This document shows positions 51,449 through 60,622 of a DNA stretch of 64,000 bases, piece after piece. The position numbers and the translations under genes were made by a program. Source of the DNA: an uncultured bacterium. GTDB taxonomy: Bacteria; Bacteroidota; Bacteroidia; Bacteroidales; Rikenellaceae. How positions within the stretch are numbered: position 1 is the first letter of the stretch; each line of letters starts with the position of its first letter. The notes under the pieces are model-generated. The model ran no database searches and was not told the origin of the DNA. It worked only from the letters and a program-made list of their open reading frames with translations. Where the stretch lies: contig CAJMNH010000006.1 in the NCBI GenBank assembly GCA_905214725.1, positions 1 through 64,000 on the forward strand, in the 5' to 3' direction.

Positions 51449-52402
51449 TTAATTGGTGTAATCCCAAAGTTTGTTTATTGAAGCGGGGAATTTCTTCTCC
51501 CGAACGGGATCTTTCAGCAAAACGCTCTCGTCGCCCGTGCGCAGCCACTCGTCGAATCCGGGATAGACGTCGCGGATCGAGCATTTTTCGATCGGATAGT
51601 CCCACTTTTTGGTGAGCGAAATGCCGTAGGGCAGTCCGTCGGGGCTGATCATGTCATAGGTCTTGTCCGCGCCGAAATTGGTCGTGGCGGCATAAAATCG
51701 GTCGGTTTCGGTTTCGATGAACCATACCACCTTGAACCCGAGATCGTAATTCGTGAATGTGAAGAACGGTATCAGCGTGCTGTTTACCTGCTTGATCTCT
51801 TTCGACGGATCGGTATTGATCGGGAATCTGGGATCGTTACCGAACAGAGCGGCGCGGACGTCTTCGCAGAGAATCGTTTCCAACACCTTGTCCGACTCTT
51901 CGCTCTCCTTGTAGAGAATGCCCAGTTTCATTTTGCGCGTGCCGCCCAATGCGACCGGCTGAACCAGCACCTCGTGCTTCTGCAACAGTTTGTGGTCCTC
52001 GCCGAACCCTGCGTTGCTCGTCCGCACGCGGCCGTGGATGACCAGATCGTTGTAGTCGTAATCCGCTTTGCGCGAATCCTCGAAGGCGATGTAGTGCCAA
52101 TGCTGGGACGAAGCGAAATTTTCGTAGATCGGATCGTTGGAATAGGTCGTCTTTATTTCGCCCGCCTGTGCGGCTTGGCGGGGTACGGGGACGGTTGCAG
52201 TCGTGCGTGTCACTGCCAGCGTATCCTCGCCGAGCGTGACGATGGTGGCCATTCCGCTCTTTACGGGTATTTGGTAATCGACGTAAGGTTCGATGTCGCC
52301 GATCTGCACGGCTTTATTGACCGCAGGTCCCTCCGACTTATCCATGCAACCTGTACATGCAAGAGCGGTCAGGACGGTCAGAATGAGATACTTGTTTGCC
52401 AT
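51449..52402 (-). CDS. LruC-domain-like lipoprotein
   Basis: A 317-residue lipoprotein with signal peptide ending ALACTGC (Cys19). The block FEDSRKADYDYNDLVIHGRV and the late GLPYGISLTKKWDYPIEKCSIRDVYP/FDEWLRTG resemble the LruC domain found in Leptospira and Bacteroidetes surface proteins, where the Asp-rich motif may bind calcium. Start at 52402 because the signal peptide begins there. A -7 box is 27 bases upstream. Function unknown. Confidence 0.8.
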   Translation of the reverse strand: MANKYLILTVLTALACTGCMDKSEGPAVNKAVQIGDIEPYVDYQIPVKSGMATIVTLGEDTLAVTRTTATVPVPRQAAQAGEIKTTYSNDPIYENFASSQHWHYIAFEDSRKADYDYNDLVIHGRVRTSNAGFGEDHKLLQKHEVLVQPVALGGTRKMKLGILYKESEESDKVLETILCEDVRAALFGNDPRFPINTDPSKEIKQVNSTLIPFFTFTNYDLGFKVVWFIETETDRFYAATTNFGADKTYDMISPDGLPYGISLTKKWDYPIEKCSIRDVYPGFDEWLRTGDESVLLKDPVREKKFPASINKLWDYTN

Positions 52403-52428
52403 AGAAGATGTCTGTTGGTTGTTTGATG

Positions 52429-52436
52429 CAAAGATA
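52429..52436 (-). promoter_or_regulatory. -7 box of the LruC-like gene
   Basis: TATCTTTG on the minus strand. Confidence 0.6.
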
Positions 52437-52561
52437 GGTTCTTTTTTTAGATAAGTTTGGGAAGCGGGCAATTTTTGAATGCGAATAAGGAAAATTCATC
52501 TTTTTCAAATAAAGGCCGACTGCAAGGCGGCGTTTCTTTTCCGGTTGTTGGCCGGCTCCGG

Positions 52562-53821
52562 CTATCGATCCCTCTCGGCTTCCTGTCTGAGAATCTCGTC
52601 GCGCAACAAGGCGATGGCCAGCCCAGATGCGCGGTCGATGATCTGACCGCGGTCGCTGCCCGATTGCCGGCAGACGGCTACCGTGCCCTGCGGACCGGCG
52701 ACAGCCATCCATACCGTTCCGACGGGACGTTCGGGCGTGCCGCCCGTGGGGCCGGCGACACCCGTAGTGGAGAGGGCGTAGTCGGCGTGCGCCGCGCGGC
52801 GCGCTCCTTCGGCCATGGCGCGGGCGACCTGCTCGCTCACGGCGTCGTAGCGTTCGATATCTTCGAGACTGACGCCCAACAGATCGTGCTTCGCCTCGAC
52901 GGAATAGGTGACCAGTCCGCATTTGAAGTAGGCCGAAGCTCCGGGCAGGGCCGTAAAACGGGCGGCGATAGCTCCTCCCGTGCAGCTCTCGGCCGTGGCG
53001 AGCGTCAGGCGGCGTTGAGTCAGCAGATCGTGGACGACCGACTGGATCGTCGCCGTTTCGTATCCGAGAATATATTCGGGGATGATCGTGCGCAGTTTCT
53101 CGAACTGCGCCTCGATTTCGTGCGCGACCGGTTCCCCTTCGACCTCATAGGCTGAAAGACGCAGCCGGACTTTGTCGGGCGAAGGAAGATAGGCCAGATG
53201 GAGATAGGGAGGAAGCGCCGCTTCCCATGCGGCGATCCGCTCGGCGAGCATCGATTCGGCCAGTCCGGCCGTGATGAGCGTGCGGTGGACGATCGATCGT
53301 AAAGCGAAGCGGGCTTTGAGCCGCGGCATCACCTCGTCCTGCATGAGGTGCTCCATCTCGAACGGGACGCCCGGCAGCGAGACGACGACGCGGCCGTCGC
53401 GTTCGAACCACATGCCCGGAGCCGTGCCGTGGGCGTTGAAGAGTACCGTGCAGCAGGCGGGAACCATCGACTGGCCTTGGTTGAGTCCGTTGTAGGCGAT
53501 GCCCCGGCTTTCGAGCATGCGGCGCACGTGGTCTGCCACCCGCTCGTCGCGCACCAGTTCACAGCCGAACAGTTCGGCGAGCGTGTGTTTGGTGATGTCG
53601 TCCTTCGTGGGACCGAGGCCTCCGGTGAGGATCGTCACCTCGTTTTCGGTCATGGCGCGGCGGAGTGCGGCGACGATGGCGTCGCGGTCGTCGCCGACCG
53701 ACTCCTTTTCGGAGACGACGATGCCTGCGGCGTTGAGGTGTCGGGCGATGGATGCGGAATTGGTGTCGACGATTTGTCCGATGAGGATTTCGTCGCCGAT
53801 GGTGATGATTGTGGCTTTCAT
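52562..53821 (-). CDS. cinA: CinA family protein (nicotinamide-nucleotide amidase)
   Basis: A 419-residue protein with an N-terminal MoCF-binding domain (ATIITIGDEILIGQIVDTNSA, then ILTGGLGPTKDD) and a C-terminal CinA amidase domain (LATAESCTGGAIAARFT, STTGVAGPTGG). The amidase recycles nicotinamide mononucleotide to nicotinate mononucleotide. It follows pyrD by 9 bases and is the last gene of the pdxB-pyrD-cinA group. Confidence 0.94.
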   Translation of the reverse strand: MKATIITIGDEILIGQIVDTNSASIARHLNAAGIVVSEKESVGDDRDAIVAALRRAMTENEVTILTGGLGPTKDDITKHTLAELFGCELVRDERVADHVRRMLESRGIAYNGLNQGQSMVPACCTVLFNAHGTAPGMWFERDGRVVVSLPGVPFEMEHLMQDEVMPRLKARFALRSIVHRTLITAGLAESMLAERIAAWEAALPPYLHLAYLPSPDKVRLRLSAYEVEGEPVAHEIEAQFEKLRTIIPEYILGYETATIQSVVHDLLTQRRLTLATAESCTGGAIAARFTALPGASAYFKCGLVTYSVEAKHDLLGVSLEDIERYDAVSEQVARAMAEGARRAAHADYALSTTGVAGPTGGTPERPVGTVWMAVAGPQGTVAVCRQSGSDRGQIIDRASGLAIALLRDEILRQEAERDR

Positions 53822-53830
53822 GGCGTTGTG

Positions 53831-54874
53831 TTAATTTTCCGCAGGCGTCGGGGCGATCAGCGAACGACAGATTTCACGCACGTATCCCGGGCCGTTGTAG
53901 ACATACCCCGTGTAGATTTGTACGAGCGATGCGCCGGCTGCGAGCATGGCCTGCACGTCGGCGGGCGTCATCAGACCGCCGACGCCGATGATGGGATAGG
54001 CGCCCTGCGAGCGGGTGTGGATGCGCCGCACGACTTCCAGCGCCCGTTGCGTGAGGGGTCTTCCGCTCACGACGCCTGCGCCGATGCGCGTCGCTTCGAG
54101 CCGGTCGATTCCTTCGCGCGAAATGGTGGCGTTGACGGCCACCATGCCGTCGAGCGGTGTGTCGAGCATGATGTCGGTCATCAGGTCGATCGTTTCGTCC
54201 GAGAGGTCGGGCGAGACCTTCAACAGGATGGGTCGGTATTGATTCTGCCCCCGCCGGAATTCGAAAAGCGGTTCGAGAATGCGCGTGATGTTTTCGCGCG
54301 TCTGATAGGAGGCGGCTTTCTGCCCCGGATCGCAGGCGACGTTGACGGTGAAGTAGTCGGCGTACTGGTAGAGGTTGCGGAAGCATTTGAGGTAATCGGC
54401 CGGCGCCTGATCGCAGGGGGTCGCCGTGTTCTTGCCGATGTTGCAACCGACGATGGCCTCTTTGCGCGGTTGCCGCAGGTGCGCCACGGCGCGGTCGAGT
54501 CCGTGGCTGCAGATGCCCACGCGGTTGAGCAGGGCTCGTGCGGCGTCGAGCCGGAAGATGCGCGGTTTCGGATTGCCCGGCTGGCGTTTGGGGGTGATGC
54601 TTCCCACCTCCACGAAGCCGAAGCCCATGGCCGACAGTTCGCGGTAAATGTGACCGTAGCGGTCGAATCCGGCCGCCATGCCGACGGGGTTCTTGAAACG
54701 GATGCCGAAAACCTCGCGTTCGAGCGACGGATCGTCCGTCGCATAGAGCTTGTGCAGCAACCACCTGCCGCCGGGCACTTTGCCGAGCAGCGAGAGGGTC
54801 ATCATCACGATGTGGTGAGCCTGTTCGGGAGGCAGGGAAAAGAGCAGGGGTTTGATGAGTTTGCTGTAAAGCAT
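53831..54874 (-). CDS. pyrD: Dihydroorotate dehydrogenase (quinone), class 2
   Basis: A 347-residue membrane-associated flavoenzyme of pyrimidine synthesis. The N-terminal amphipathic part (LLFSLPPEQAHHIVMMTLSLL), which inserts into the membrane, and the FKNPVGMAAGFDRYG block are typical of class 2. Further blocks are NIGKNTAT, TVNVACDPG and the FMN-phosphate site IIGVGGLMTP. The frame is open upstream, but the protein starts at 54874 by homology. It has its own -7 box 20 bases upstream. Confidence 0.95.
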   Translation of the reverse strand: MLYSKLIKPLLFSLPPEQAHHIVMMTLSLLGKVPGGRWLLHKLYATDDPSLEREVFGIRFKNPVGMAAGFDRYGHIYRELSAMGFGFVEVGSITPKRQPGNPKPRIFRLDAARALLNRVGICSHGLDRAVAHLRQPRKEAIVGCNIGKNTATPCDQAPADYLKCFRNLYQYADYFTVNVACDPGQKAASYQTRENITRILEPLFEFRRGQNQYRPILLKVSPDLSDETIDLMTDIMLDTPLDGMVAVNATISREGIDRLEATRIGAGVVSGRPLTQRALEVVRRIHTRSQGAYPIIGVGGLMTPADVQAMLAAGASLVQIYTGYVYNGPGYVREICRSLIAPTPAEN

Positions 54875-54893
54875 GACCAACGGATTAACGGTA

Positions 54894-54901
54894 CAAATAT
54901 A
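54894..54901 (-). promoter_or_regulatory. -7 box of pyrD
   Basis: TATATTTG on the minus strand between pdxB and pyrD. Confidence 0.55.
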
Positions 54902-54930
54902 TGCAATAAAGTTGAAATAAAAAGATTCGT

Positions 54931-55923
54931 TTAGAAGTACTCTTCGCGATAGGCGTAGCCGTTGCGGAACTCTTCGAACCGTTCGGGACGGCCTTTGAGC
55001 CTCTCGCTCTCGCCGGCGATGTCGTAATGCGCTCCGATGGTCGCCGCGAGTTCGTCCCACCCGATCGGACGGGGACGCGACGGTGCCACGGCGGGATACC
55101 ACGCGTCGAGCGGCAGTGAGAATCGCCGTGCGAGCGCACGCACGGCCATCGACGAGGCGTTGGCTTTGCCCTGCGCCGAATAGCCCGCGATGTGGGGCGT
55201 GGCGAGGATCGCTCCTGCCAGCAAACGGCGGTCGATGACGGGTTCGTGTTCCCAGACGTCGAGCACGTAGGGGTGGCCGCTGCCGAGCAGCGCGTCGCCG
55301 TCGACCACTTCGCCGCGCGAGGAGTTGATGATCGTGGCGCCGGATTTCAGGGAGCGGAAAAAGGCCTCGCCGGCCATGTGGCGGGTCGTGGCGTCGAGCG
55401 GCGTGTGGAAGGTGACCAGATCGCAGCATCGCGCGATCTCCTCGAACGGGACGAAATCGCCCCCTTCGCGTGCGGCGCGCGGCGGATCGCACGCCAACAC
55501 CCGAAATCCCCATGCCGCCGCGTACTCCCGTACCAACTCTCCGACATGGCCTGCGCCGACCACGCCCAGCGTCATTTTCGCCGGCAGCCAGCCGTCGCGT
55601 TGCGACAGGTGGTGCAGCACGGCGCCGATCCACTGCAATACGCCGCGGGCGTTGCAGCCTGCGGCCGTGGCGACGCCGATCTGCCGGCGGCGGCAGTAAT
55701 CGAGATCGATGTGGTCGAATCCGATGGTGGCCGTGGCGATGAACCGCACCTGCGAACCGTCGAGCAGCGCCGCATCGCAGCGCGTGCGGGTGCGGACGAC
55801 GAGCGCGTCGGCGTCGCGCACGTCGCGGGCCGTAATCTCCCTTCCCGGGAGATAGACCGTCTCGGCATAGGGTTCGAGAACTCCTTCGAGGAACGGAATG
55901 GCGTTATCGACAATGATTTTCAC
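54931..55923 (-). CDS. pdxB: 4-phosphoerythronate dehydrogenase
   Basis: A 330-residue NAD-dependent 2-hydroxyacid dehydrogenase of the pyridoxal 5'-phosphate pathway (DXP-dependent route). The start KIIVDNAIPFLEGVL and TATIGFDHID match PdxB. The nucleotide loop is GVVGAGHVGELV, the catalytic Arg lies in NSSRGEVVD, and the catalytic His is in ATPHIAGYSAQGKA. No ATG fits; GTG at 55923 is the only plausible start, and the frame upstream has no homology. Confidence 0.92.
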   Translation of the reverse strand: MKIIVDNAIPFLEGVLEPYAETVYLPGREITARDVRDADALVVRTRTRCDAALLDGSQVRFIATATIGFDHIDLDYCRRRQIGVATAAGCNARGVLQWIGAVLHHLSQRDGWLPAKMTLGVVGAGHVGELVREYAAAWGFRVLACDPPRAAREGGDFVPFEEIARCCDLVTFHTPLDATTRHMAGEAFFRSLKSGATIINSSRGEVVDGDALLGSGHPYVLDVWEHEPVIDRRLLAGAILATPHIAGYSAQGKANASSMAVRALARRFSLPLDAWYPAVAPSRPRPIGWDELAATIGAHYDIAGESERLKGRPERFEEFRNGYAYREEYF

Positions 55924-55945
55924 CTCTTCATATGTAAAATCGGGG

Positions 55946-55953
55946 CAAAGGTA
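55946..55953 (-). promoter_or_regulatory. -7 box of pdxB
   Basis: TACCTTTG on the minus strand, 23 bases before the GTG start. Confidence 0.6.
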
Positions 55954-55973
55954 AGTAAATTTGGATAAATTCG

Positions 55974-55981
55974 TATCTTTG
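55974..55981 (+). promoter_or_regulatory. -7 box of the ureohydrolase operon
   Basis: TATCTTTG on the plus strand, divergent from the pdxB box. The leader to the ATG at 56220 is about 230 nt. Confidence 0.55.
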
Positions 55982-56219
55982 CGGAGAATAAACCTCCGGC
56001 TTGGATAGGAGTGCATACGGGTTCTGGATCTATTCGATTCTGCATCCGACCGCTCTTGTCTTTGCACGGAACTTCGGAGGGAGAAGCTCCGTATGACACC
56101 GGTTGTCTCGGCCTCTCCCTTCGTGAGGGTATGCTGCAAACTTCCTGCCGGTTCGCGTCTGTGGCGACGCTTTCGGATCGGGATGGAAATTGCAGCCGGA
56201 AAACGATAAAAGATTTATA

Positions 56220-57260
56220 ATGAATACGCTCGACACATTCGATCCCAACGGAGTGGGGCTGGACAACGGGGCCTATTTCGGCCTGCCGTTCACGCCTGAG
56301 GAGGCGCGGCTGGTGCTGATTTCGGCTCCGTGGGACGTTACGGTATCGTACGGCGCGGGAGCAGCCGAAGCTCCCGACGCCATCATCGAAGCCTCGATGC
56401 AGCTCGACCTGTACGACGAACTTTCGCCCGGCGCTTGGCGGCGCGGCATCGCCACGGCCGACATCGACTATACCCTGCTGGAAACTTCGCAGCGTCTGCG
56501 TTCGGACGCCGAGCGGGTGATCCGCCATCTCGAAGAGGGAGGATCGGTGGCCGACGACGCGGTCTGCCGCAAGATCCGCCGCGTGAACGAAGGGTGCGCC
56601 CAGATGAACGAGAACATCCGTGCGCAGGCCCGCGCATGGCTTGCGCAGGGCAAACTCGTCGGTTTGGTCGGCGGCGACCATTCGACGCCCTACGGACTGG
56701 TGCAGGCGCTCGGCGAGCGGGGCGAGGGGTTCGGCATCCTGCATGTCGACGCCCATTGCGATCTGCGCAGGGCCTATGAAGGGTTCGAATATTCCCATGC
56801 GTCGATCATGTACAATATCCTGCGCGACGTGCCGCAGGTGGAGCGGATCGTCGAGGTCGGCGTGCGCGATTACTGCGACGCCGAAGCGGAACTGGCGCGT
56901 TCGTCGGAGCGCATCCGCATGTTCGACGATACGCAACTCTTTTCAGCCGCTTTCGAAGGGAGGCCGTGGGGCGATCAGTGTCGCCGCATTGTGGCCGACC
57001 TGCCCGAACGGGTCTATGTCAGTTTCGATGTCGACGGTCTGTCGGTCGAATACTGCCCCAATACCGGTACGCCCGTAGCAGGCGGGCTGAGCTTCAATCA
57101 GGCCGTCTATCTGTTGCAGGAGGTGGTGCGTTCGGGGCGGCGGATCATCGGGTTCGACGTGGTGGAGGTCGTCGCCCGTCCCGAGAGCCGGATCGACGCT
57201 TCGACGGGCGCGCGCATTCTTTACAAACTTTGCGGACTGACTCTTAAATCCGACTTATGA
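56220..57260 (+). CDS. Agmatinase/arginase family ureohydrolase
   Basis: A 346-residue manganese enzyme. The metal-binding blocks are VGGDHSTPYG, HVDAHCDLR and SFDVDGLS. It would cleave agmatine, arginine or a similar guanidino compound to urea and an amine or amino acid. The Bacteroidetes form is longer than E. coli SpeB (306) because of an N-terminal extension of about 40 residues. The start at 56220 fits the family; an ATG 30 bases earlier is less likely. It is co-transcribed with nhaA (4-base overlap). Confidence 0.88.
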   Translation: MNTLDTFDPNGVGLDNGAYFGLPFTPEEARLVLISAPWDVTVSYGAGAAEAPDAIIEASMQLDLYDELSPGAWRRGIATADIDYTLLETSQRLRSDAERVIRHLEEGGSVADDAVCRKIRRVNEGCAQMNENIRAQARAWLAQGKLVGLVGGDHSTPYGLVQALGERGEGFGILHVDAHCDLRRAYEGFEYSHASIMYNILRDVPQVERIVEVGVRDYCDAEAELARSSERIRMFDDTQLFSAAFEGRPWGDQCRRIVADLPERVYVSFDVDGLSVEYCPNTGTPVAGGLSFNQAVYLLQEVVRSGRRIIGFDVVEVVARPESRIDASTGARILYKLCGLTLKSDL

Positions 57261-58666
57261 GCGATCAACGCACACCTCAGGATCACGCCTATCTCTTTTC
57301 GCGGTACAGCTGGGTACGCAAACGTCATCGTCTCGACGAGCGGCGCCGGCGTTTCATGCGCGTGCCGTGGGCGGGCGGCGCGGTGCTGATACTCTGTGTG
57401 CTGGCAGCGATGCTGCTGGCCAATCTGCCTTCGACGGCGATGTATTACGAGCATGTGCTGCGCACCAATCTGTCGCTGCTGATCGAGAGTCCCGACCATG
57501 TGGTCGACCTCTTTTTCCCGCGCGACATGAACGTCGAGAAGCTGATCAACGACGGACTGATGGTGATCTTCTTCTTCGTCGTGGGGCTCGAAATCAAGCG
57601 CGAGATCGTCGGTGGCGAGTTGTCGTCGCCGCGGAAGGCCTTTCTGCCGGTCATGGCCGCTGCGGGCGGAATGCTCGCGCCGGCGCTGATCTATATTGCG
57701 TTCAACCACGGTACGCCGGCGGTCAACGGATGGGGTATACCCACGGCCACGGACATCGCCTTCGCCATCGGTATCCTCTCCCTGATGGGTGACCGTGTTC
57801 CTATTTCGCTCAAGATTTTCCTTACGGCGCTGGCCGTGGTCGACGATCTGGGCGCTATTCTGGTGATCGCCATCTTCTACGGGGGAGCGGTGAAGTGGGG
57901 GTGTCTGGCCATCGCATTGATCATCATGGCGGGCCTTTACGTGCTCAACCGGTTGGGTGAGACGCGGATTTCCTATTTTCTGATTCCCGCCTTCGTGGTG
58001 TGGGGACTGTTCTACTATTCGGGCGTTCATGCCACGCTGTCGGGGGTGGCGATGGCGATGATTATCCCAATGCGCCCGCGTTACAGCAAACCCTATTTTT
58101 TCCGTCAGCTGCGCAACTTCACCCATTCGCTGGAACGGGTGCGCGGGGACGACGAACGTTTCCCCAATGCCGAGCAGCGTTATTACCTGCGGCGCATGAA
58201 GGACCTCTCTTACGACTCGATCGGGATGAGTTACCGTCTTGAAGAGTTGCTCGGACCCTATGTCACCTTCATCATCATGCCGATCTTCGCCTTGGCCAAT
58301 GCGGGGGTGAGCGTCGATTGGGAGTACCTCGATATCTTCCGCTACTCGTCCGAAACGGGTTCGGTCGGCATGGGCGTCTTTTTCGGGTTGCTGGTGGGCA
58401 AACCGCTGGGAATTTTCCTCACGAGCTGGGCGGCGGTCAGGTCGGGGGTTGCCGAGATGCCGGACGGCGCGACGTGGCGGATGCTGCTGGCCGTGGCCTG
58501 TCTGGGCGGTATCGGTTTCACGATGTCGATCTTCGTCGATGCGCTGGCTTTCAGCGAGGAGGTCTTCATCAATCAGGGGAAAATCGCCATCCTGCTGGGG
58601 TCGCTCGCCTCGGCCCTGCTCGGAGTTCTGTTGATCCGCGCCACGATGCGCACTGAAAAGAGATAA
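57257..58666 (+). CDS. nhaA: Na+/H+ antiporter NhaA
   Basis: A 469-residue inner-membrane antiporter that exports Na+ in exchange for H+ and controls pH. The key block IPTATDIAFAIG (Asp of E. coli Asp133) and ALAVVDDLGAILVIA (Asp163/164) are present. The central cytoplasmic loop is longer than in E. coli (388 residues), as in other Bacteroidetes. It overlaps the ureohydrolase stop by 4 bases and is followed 13 bases later by an FKBP gene. Confidence 0.95.
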   Translation: MSDQRTPQDHAYLFSRYSWVRKRHRLDERRRRFMRVPWAGGAVLILCVLAAMLLANLPSTAMYYEHVLRTNLSLLIESPDHVVDLFFPRDMNVEKLINDGLMVIFFFVVGLEIKREIVGGELSSPRKAFLPVMAAAGGMLAPALIYIAFNHGTPAVNGWGIPTATDIAFAIGILSLMGDRVPISLKIFLTALAVVDDLGAILVIAIFYGGAVKWGCLAIALIIMAGLYVLNRLGETRISYFLIPAFVVWGLFYYSGVHATLSGVAMAMIIPMRPRYSKPYFFRQLRNFTHSLERVRGDDERFPNAEQRYYLRRMKDLSYDSIGMSYRLEELLGPYVTFIIMPIFALANAGVSVDWEYLDIFRYSSETGSVGMGVFFGLLVGKPLGIFLTSWAAVRSGVAEMPDGATWRMLLAVACLGGIGFTMSIFVDALAFSEEVFINQGKIAILLGSLASALLGVLLIRATMRTEKR

Positions 58667-58679
58667 TACGACAACTGAT

Positions 58680-59393
58680 ATGAAACGATTTCTGATTCTT
58701 CCGTTCGTGGCGTTAACGCTTTGGAGCGGCTGTTCCAAAAGCGGCGGCGTGAAACTGCGTACCGATACCGACTCGGTGGCCTATGTCATCGGTCTCAACG
58801 TCGGGGCCAATCTGATGAAGATGGATTCGACAATGAACGTCGCAGCCGTCTGCAAGGGGATCACGGATTATTTTGCCGGACGACAATCGATGACGATGGA
58901 GGAGGCGCAGGCCTTCTACCTGCGTTATGTGAACTATGCGGTACCCGAGAAGATTCGCGGGCAGGAGCGGCAGTTTCTGGACGACGTGACCGCCTCCGGC
59001 GGATTCAAACGCAGCGAATCGGGACTGCGTTACGACATTGCGCGCGAAGGCGATCTCAAGCGGGCGATCGCTTCGGACGAAGACCGTATATCGATTCGTT
59101 ATAAGGCTTTGCGGCGCGACGGCACGGAGGTCTATTCCTCCTACGAACGGGGCGACACGCTGCGTACGCGACCCGATTCGCTGCCCGCAGGACTGTGCGA
59201 AGGGTTGAAGCTGCTGGGCAGCGGCGGCGCCGTAAAACTGTGGATTCCCGCCGCGCTGGCCTACGGCGCCGCAGGCGATCAAACGCTGGGGCTGGGCGCC
59301 AATGAGACGCTCTACTATGAGGCCGAATTGCTCGACGTGCAGGCAGCCGACCGTTCGAAAGGGAAATCCGATGTCCGCGCGCGAGATTTTTAA
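58680..59393 (+). CDS. FKBP-type peptidyl-prolyl isomerase lipoprotein
   Basis: A 237-residue lipoprotein (lipobox LWSGC, Cys18) with an FKBP dimerisation-type region (about 35-100) and an FKBP domain (SIRYKALRRDGTEVYSSYERG, then LLGSGGAVKLWIPAALAYG). It would assist folding in the periplasm or at the outer membrane. The last gene of the ureohydrolase-nhaA operon, with a paralogue behind it. Confidence 0.88.
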   Translation: MKRFLILPFVALTLWSGCSKSGGVKLRTDTDSVAYVIGLNVGANLMKMDSTMNVAAVCKGITDYFAGRQSMTMEEAQAFYLRYVNYAVPEKIRGQERQFLDDVTASGGFKRSESGLRYDIAREGDLKRAIASDEDRISIRYKALRRDGTEVYSSYERGDTLRTRPDSLPAGLCEGLKLLGSGGAVKLWIPAALAYGAAGDQTLGLGANETLYYEAELLDVQAADRSKGKSDVRARDF

Positions 59394-59445
59394 CGAAAAA
59401 ATGTAATTTACGGCCGGCCGGCGTATGAATCTCGATTAATTTGTA

Positions 59446-59453
59446 TACCTTTG
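59446..59453 (+). promoter_or_regulatory. -7 box of the second FKBP gene
   Basis: TACCTTTG, 44 bases before the ATG at 59498. Confidence 0.6.
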
Positions 59454-59497
59454 TAAGCGTGTGCACTAATGAAACTTTAATAAATTTTAATACGCAA

Positions 59498-60532
59498 ATG
59501 AAAAAACTGTTATCGGTTGCGGCACTCGCGGGTGCTGTGTTGCTCTGCTCCTGCGGCGGCAACAAGACGTTGAAAATGGGTAGCCTGTCGAAATTCGACT
59601 CGTTGTCGTATGCACTGGGTGCAAACATCGGTTACGGCATGCAGTACGAAATGAACGATATCCCCTTCAACTTCGACGAAGTGAACAAGGGCATCAAGGA
59701 GGGCGCGCTCGAAAAGTCGAAGCAGAGCCACGAGGACGCTATGGATATTCTGCGCGACTACTTCATGAACAAGCGCGGCGCGCGTGCGCACGCCATCCAG
59801 CAGAAGAAGGCGATGCAGGCCGCCGTTGCCGCCGATTCGACGGGCATGTTGAAGGATACGCTTCCCGCTGCGGAGCCGATGTTCCTTACGCCGGCCGAGT
59901 GCGATTCGGTATCGTACGCCTTTGGTAACGACATCGGTAACAACATCAAGTCGAGCGATATTCCCGTGCAGATCGTCTGGATCACCGAGGCGATGGCCAA
60001 CGTGCGCGACAGCGTAGCCAAGATGGACGAGATGATCGTGCAGGGCTATCTGCAAAACTACTTTATGGTTGTACGTCCGCGCGAAAACGCAGAGGCGTCG
60101 AAGAAGTGGCTGGAAGGCATCGCCAAGAAGTCGGGTGTCGAGAAGACCGAGTCGGGGCTGCTCTACAAGATCGAGAAGCCGGGCGACGCCGATACGATCG
60201 CCGTTGACGACCGCGACGTGGTGGTTGTAAACTACGAGGGCAAGACCCGCAACGGCAAGGTGTTCGACTCGTCGTACGAGCGCAACGAACCGGCCGAGTT
60301 CCCGCTCAACCGCGTTATCAAGGGTTGGACCGAGGGTATGAAGCTTGTGGGCAAGGGCGGCAAGATCACGCTGTGGATCCCGTCGGAGCTGGCTTACGGC
60401 GAGCGCGGCGCAGGTCGTGATATCGGCGCCAACGAAGCGCTCGAGTTCAGCGTGGAGGTGATCGACGTGAAACCTTATGTGGAGCCCGCGCCTGCGGAAG
60501 GCGGGGAAGCTGCCGAGCCGGCGAAGAAATAA
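59498..60532 (+). CDS. FKBP-type peptidyl-prolyl isomerase (FkpA/Mip-like) lipoprotein
   Basis: A 344-residue predicted lipoprotein (signal peptide ends LLCSC, Cys19) with a duplicated helical N-terminal half (both parts have SLSYALGANIG/SVSYAFGNDIG) and a C-terminal FKBP domain (VVVNYEGKTRNGKVFDSSYE, GKGGKITLWIPSELAYG). The repeated block is the FKBP_N dimerisation region. It acts on exported proteins. Paralogue of the gene before it but with its own promoter. It ends at a terminator. Confidence 0.92.
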   Translation: MKKLLSVAALAGAVLLCSCGGNKTLKMGSLSKFDSLSYALGANIGYGMQYEMNDIPFNFDEVNKGIKEGALEKSKQSHEDAMDILRDYFMNKRGARAHAIQQKKAMQAAVAADSTGMLKDTLPAAEPMFLTPAECDSVSYAFGNDIGNNIKSSDIPVQIVWITEAMANVRDSVAKMDEMIVQGYLQNYFMVVRPRENAEASKKWLEGIAKKSGVEKTESGLLYKIEKPGDADTIAVDDRDVVVVNYEGKTRNGKVFDSSYERNEPAEFPLNRVIKGWTEGMKLVGKGGKITLWIPSELAYGERGAGRDIGANEALEFSVEVIDVKPYVEPAPAEGGEAAEPAKK

Positions 60533-60555
60533 CCGTCCGACGACGACATGAACAG

Positions 60556-60584
60556 AAAAGTGTGTCTTAGGGACACACTTTTTT
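60556..60584 (+). terminator. Terminator of the second FKBP gene
   Basis: AAAAGTGTGTC pairs with GACACACTTTT around a 5-base loop and continues in T. Confidence 0.85.
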
Positions 60585-60622
60585 CAGTCATTGTTTTCAA
60601 CCGATTTATTTTTAATGGAATT

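Noticed and set aside
54875..55633. N-terminal extension of PyrD that runs into pdxB
   Set aside because: PyrD homology begins at 54874 and the extension would lie mostly inside pdxB on the same strand in another frame.
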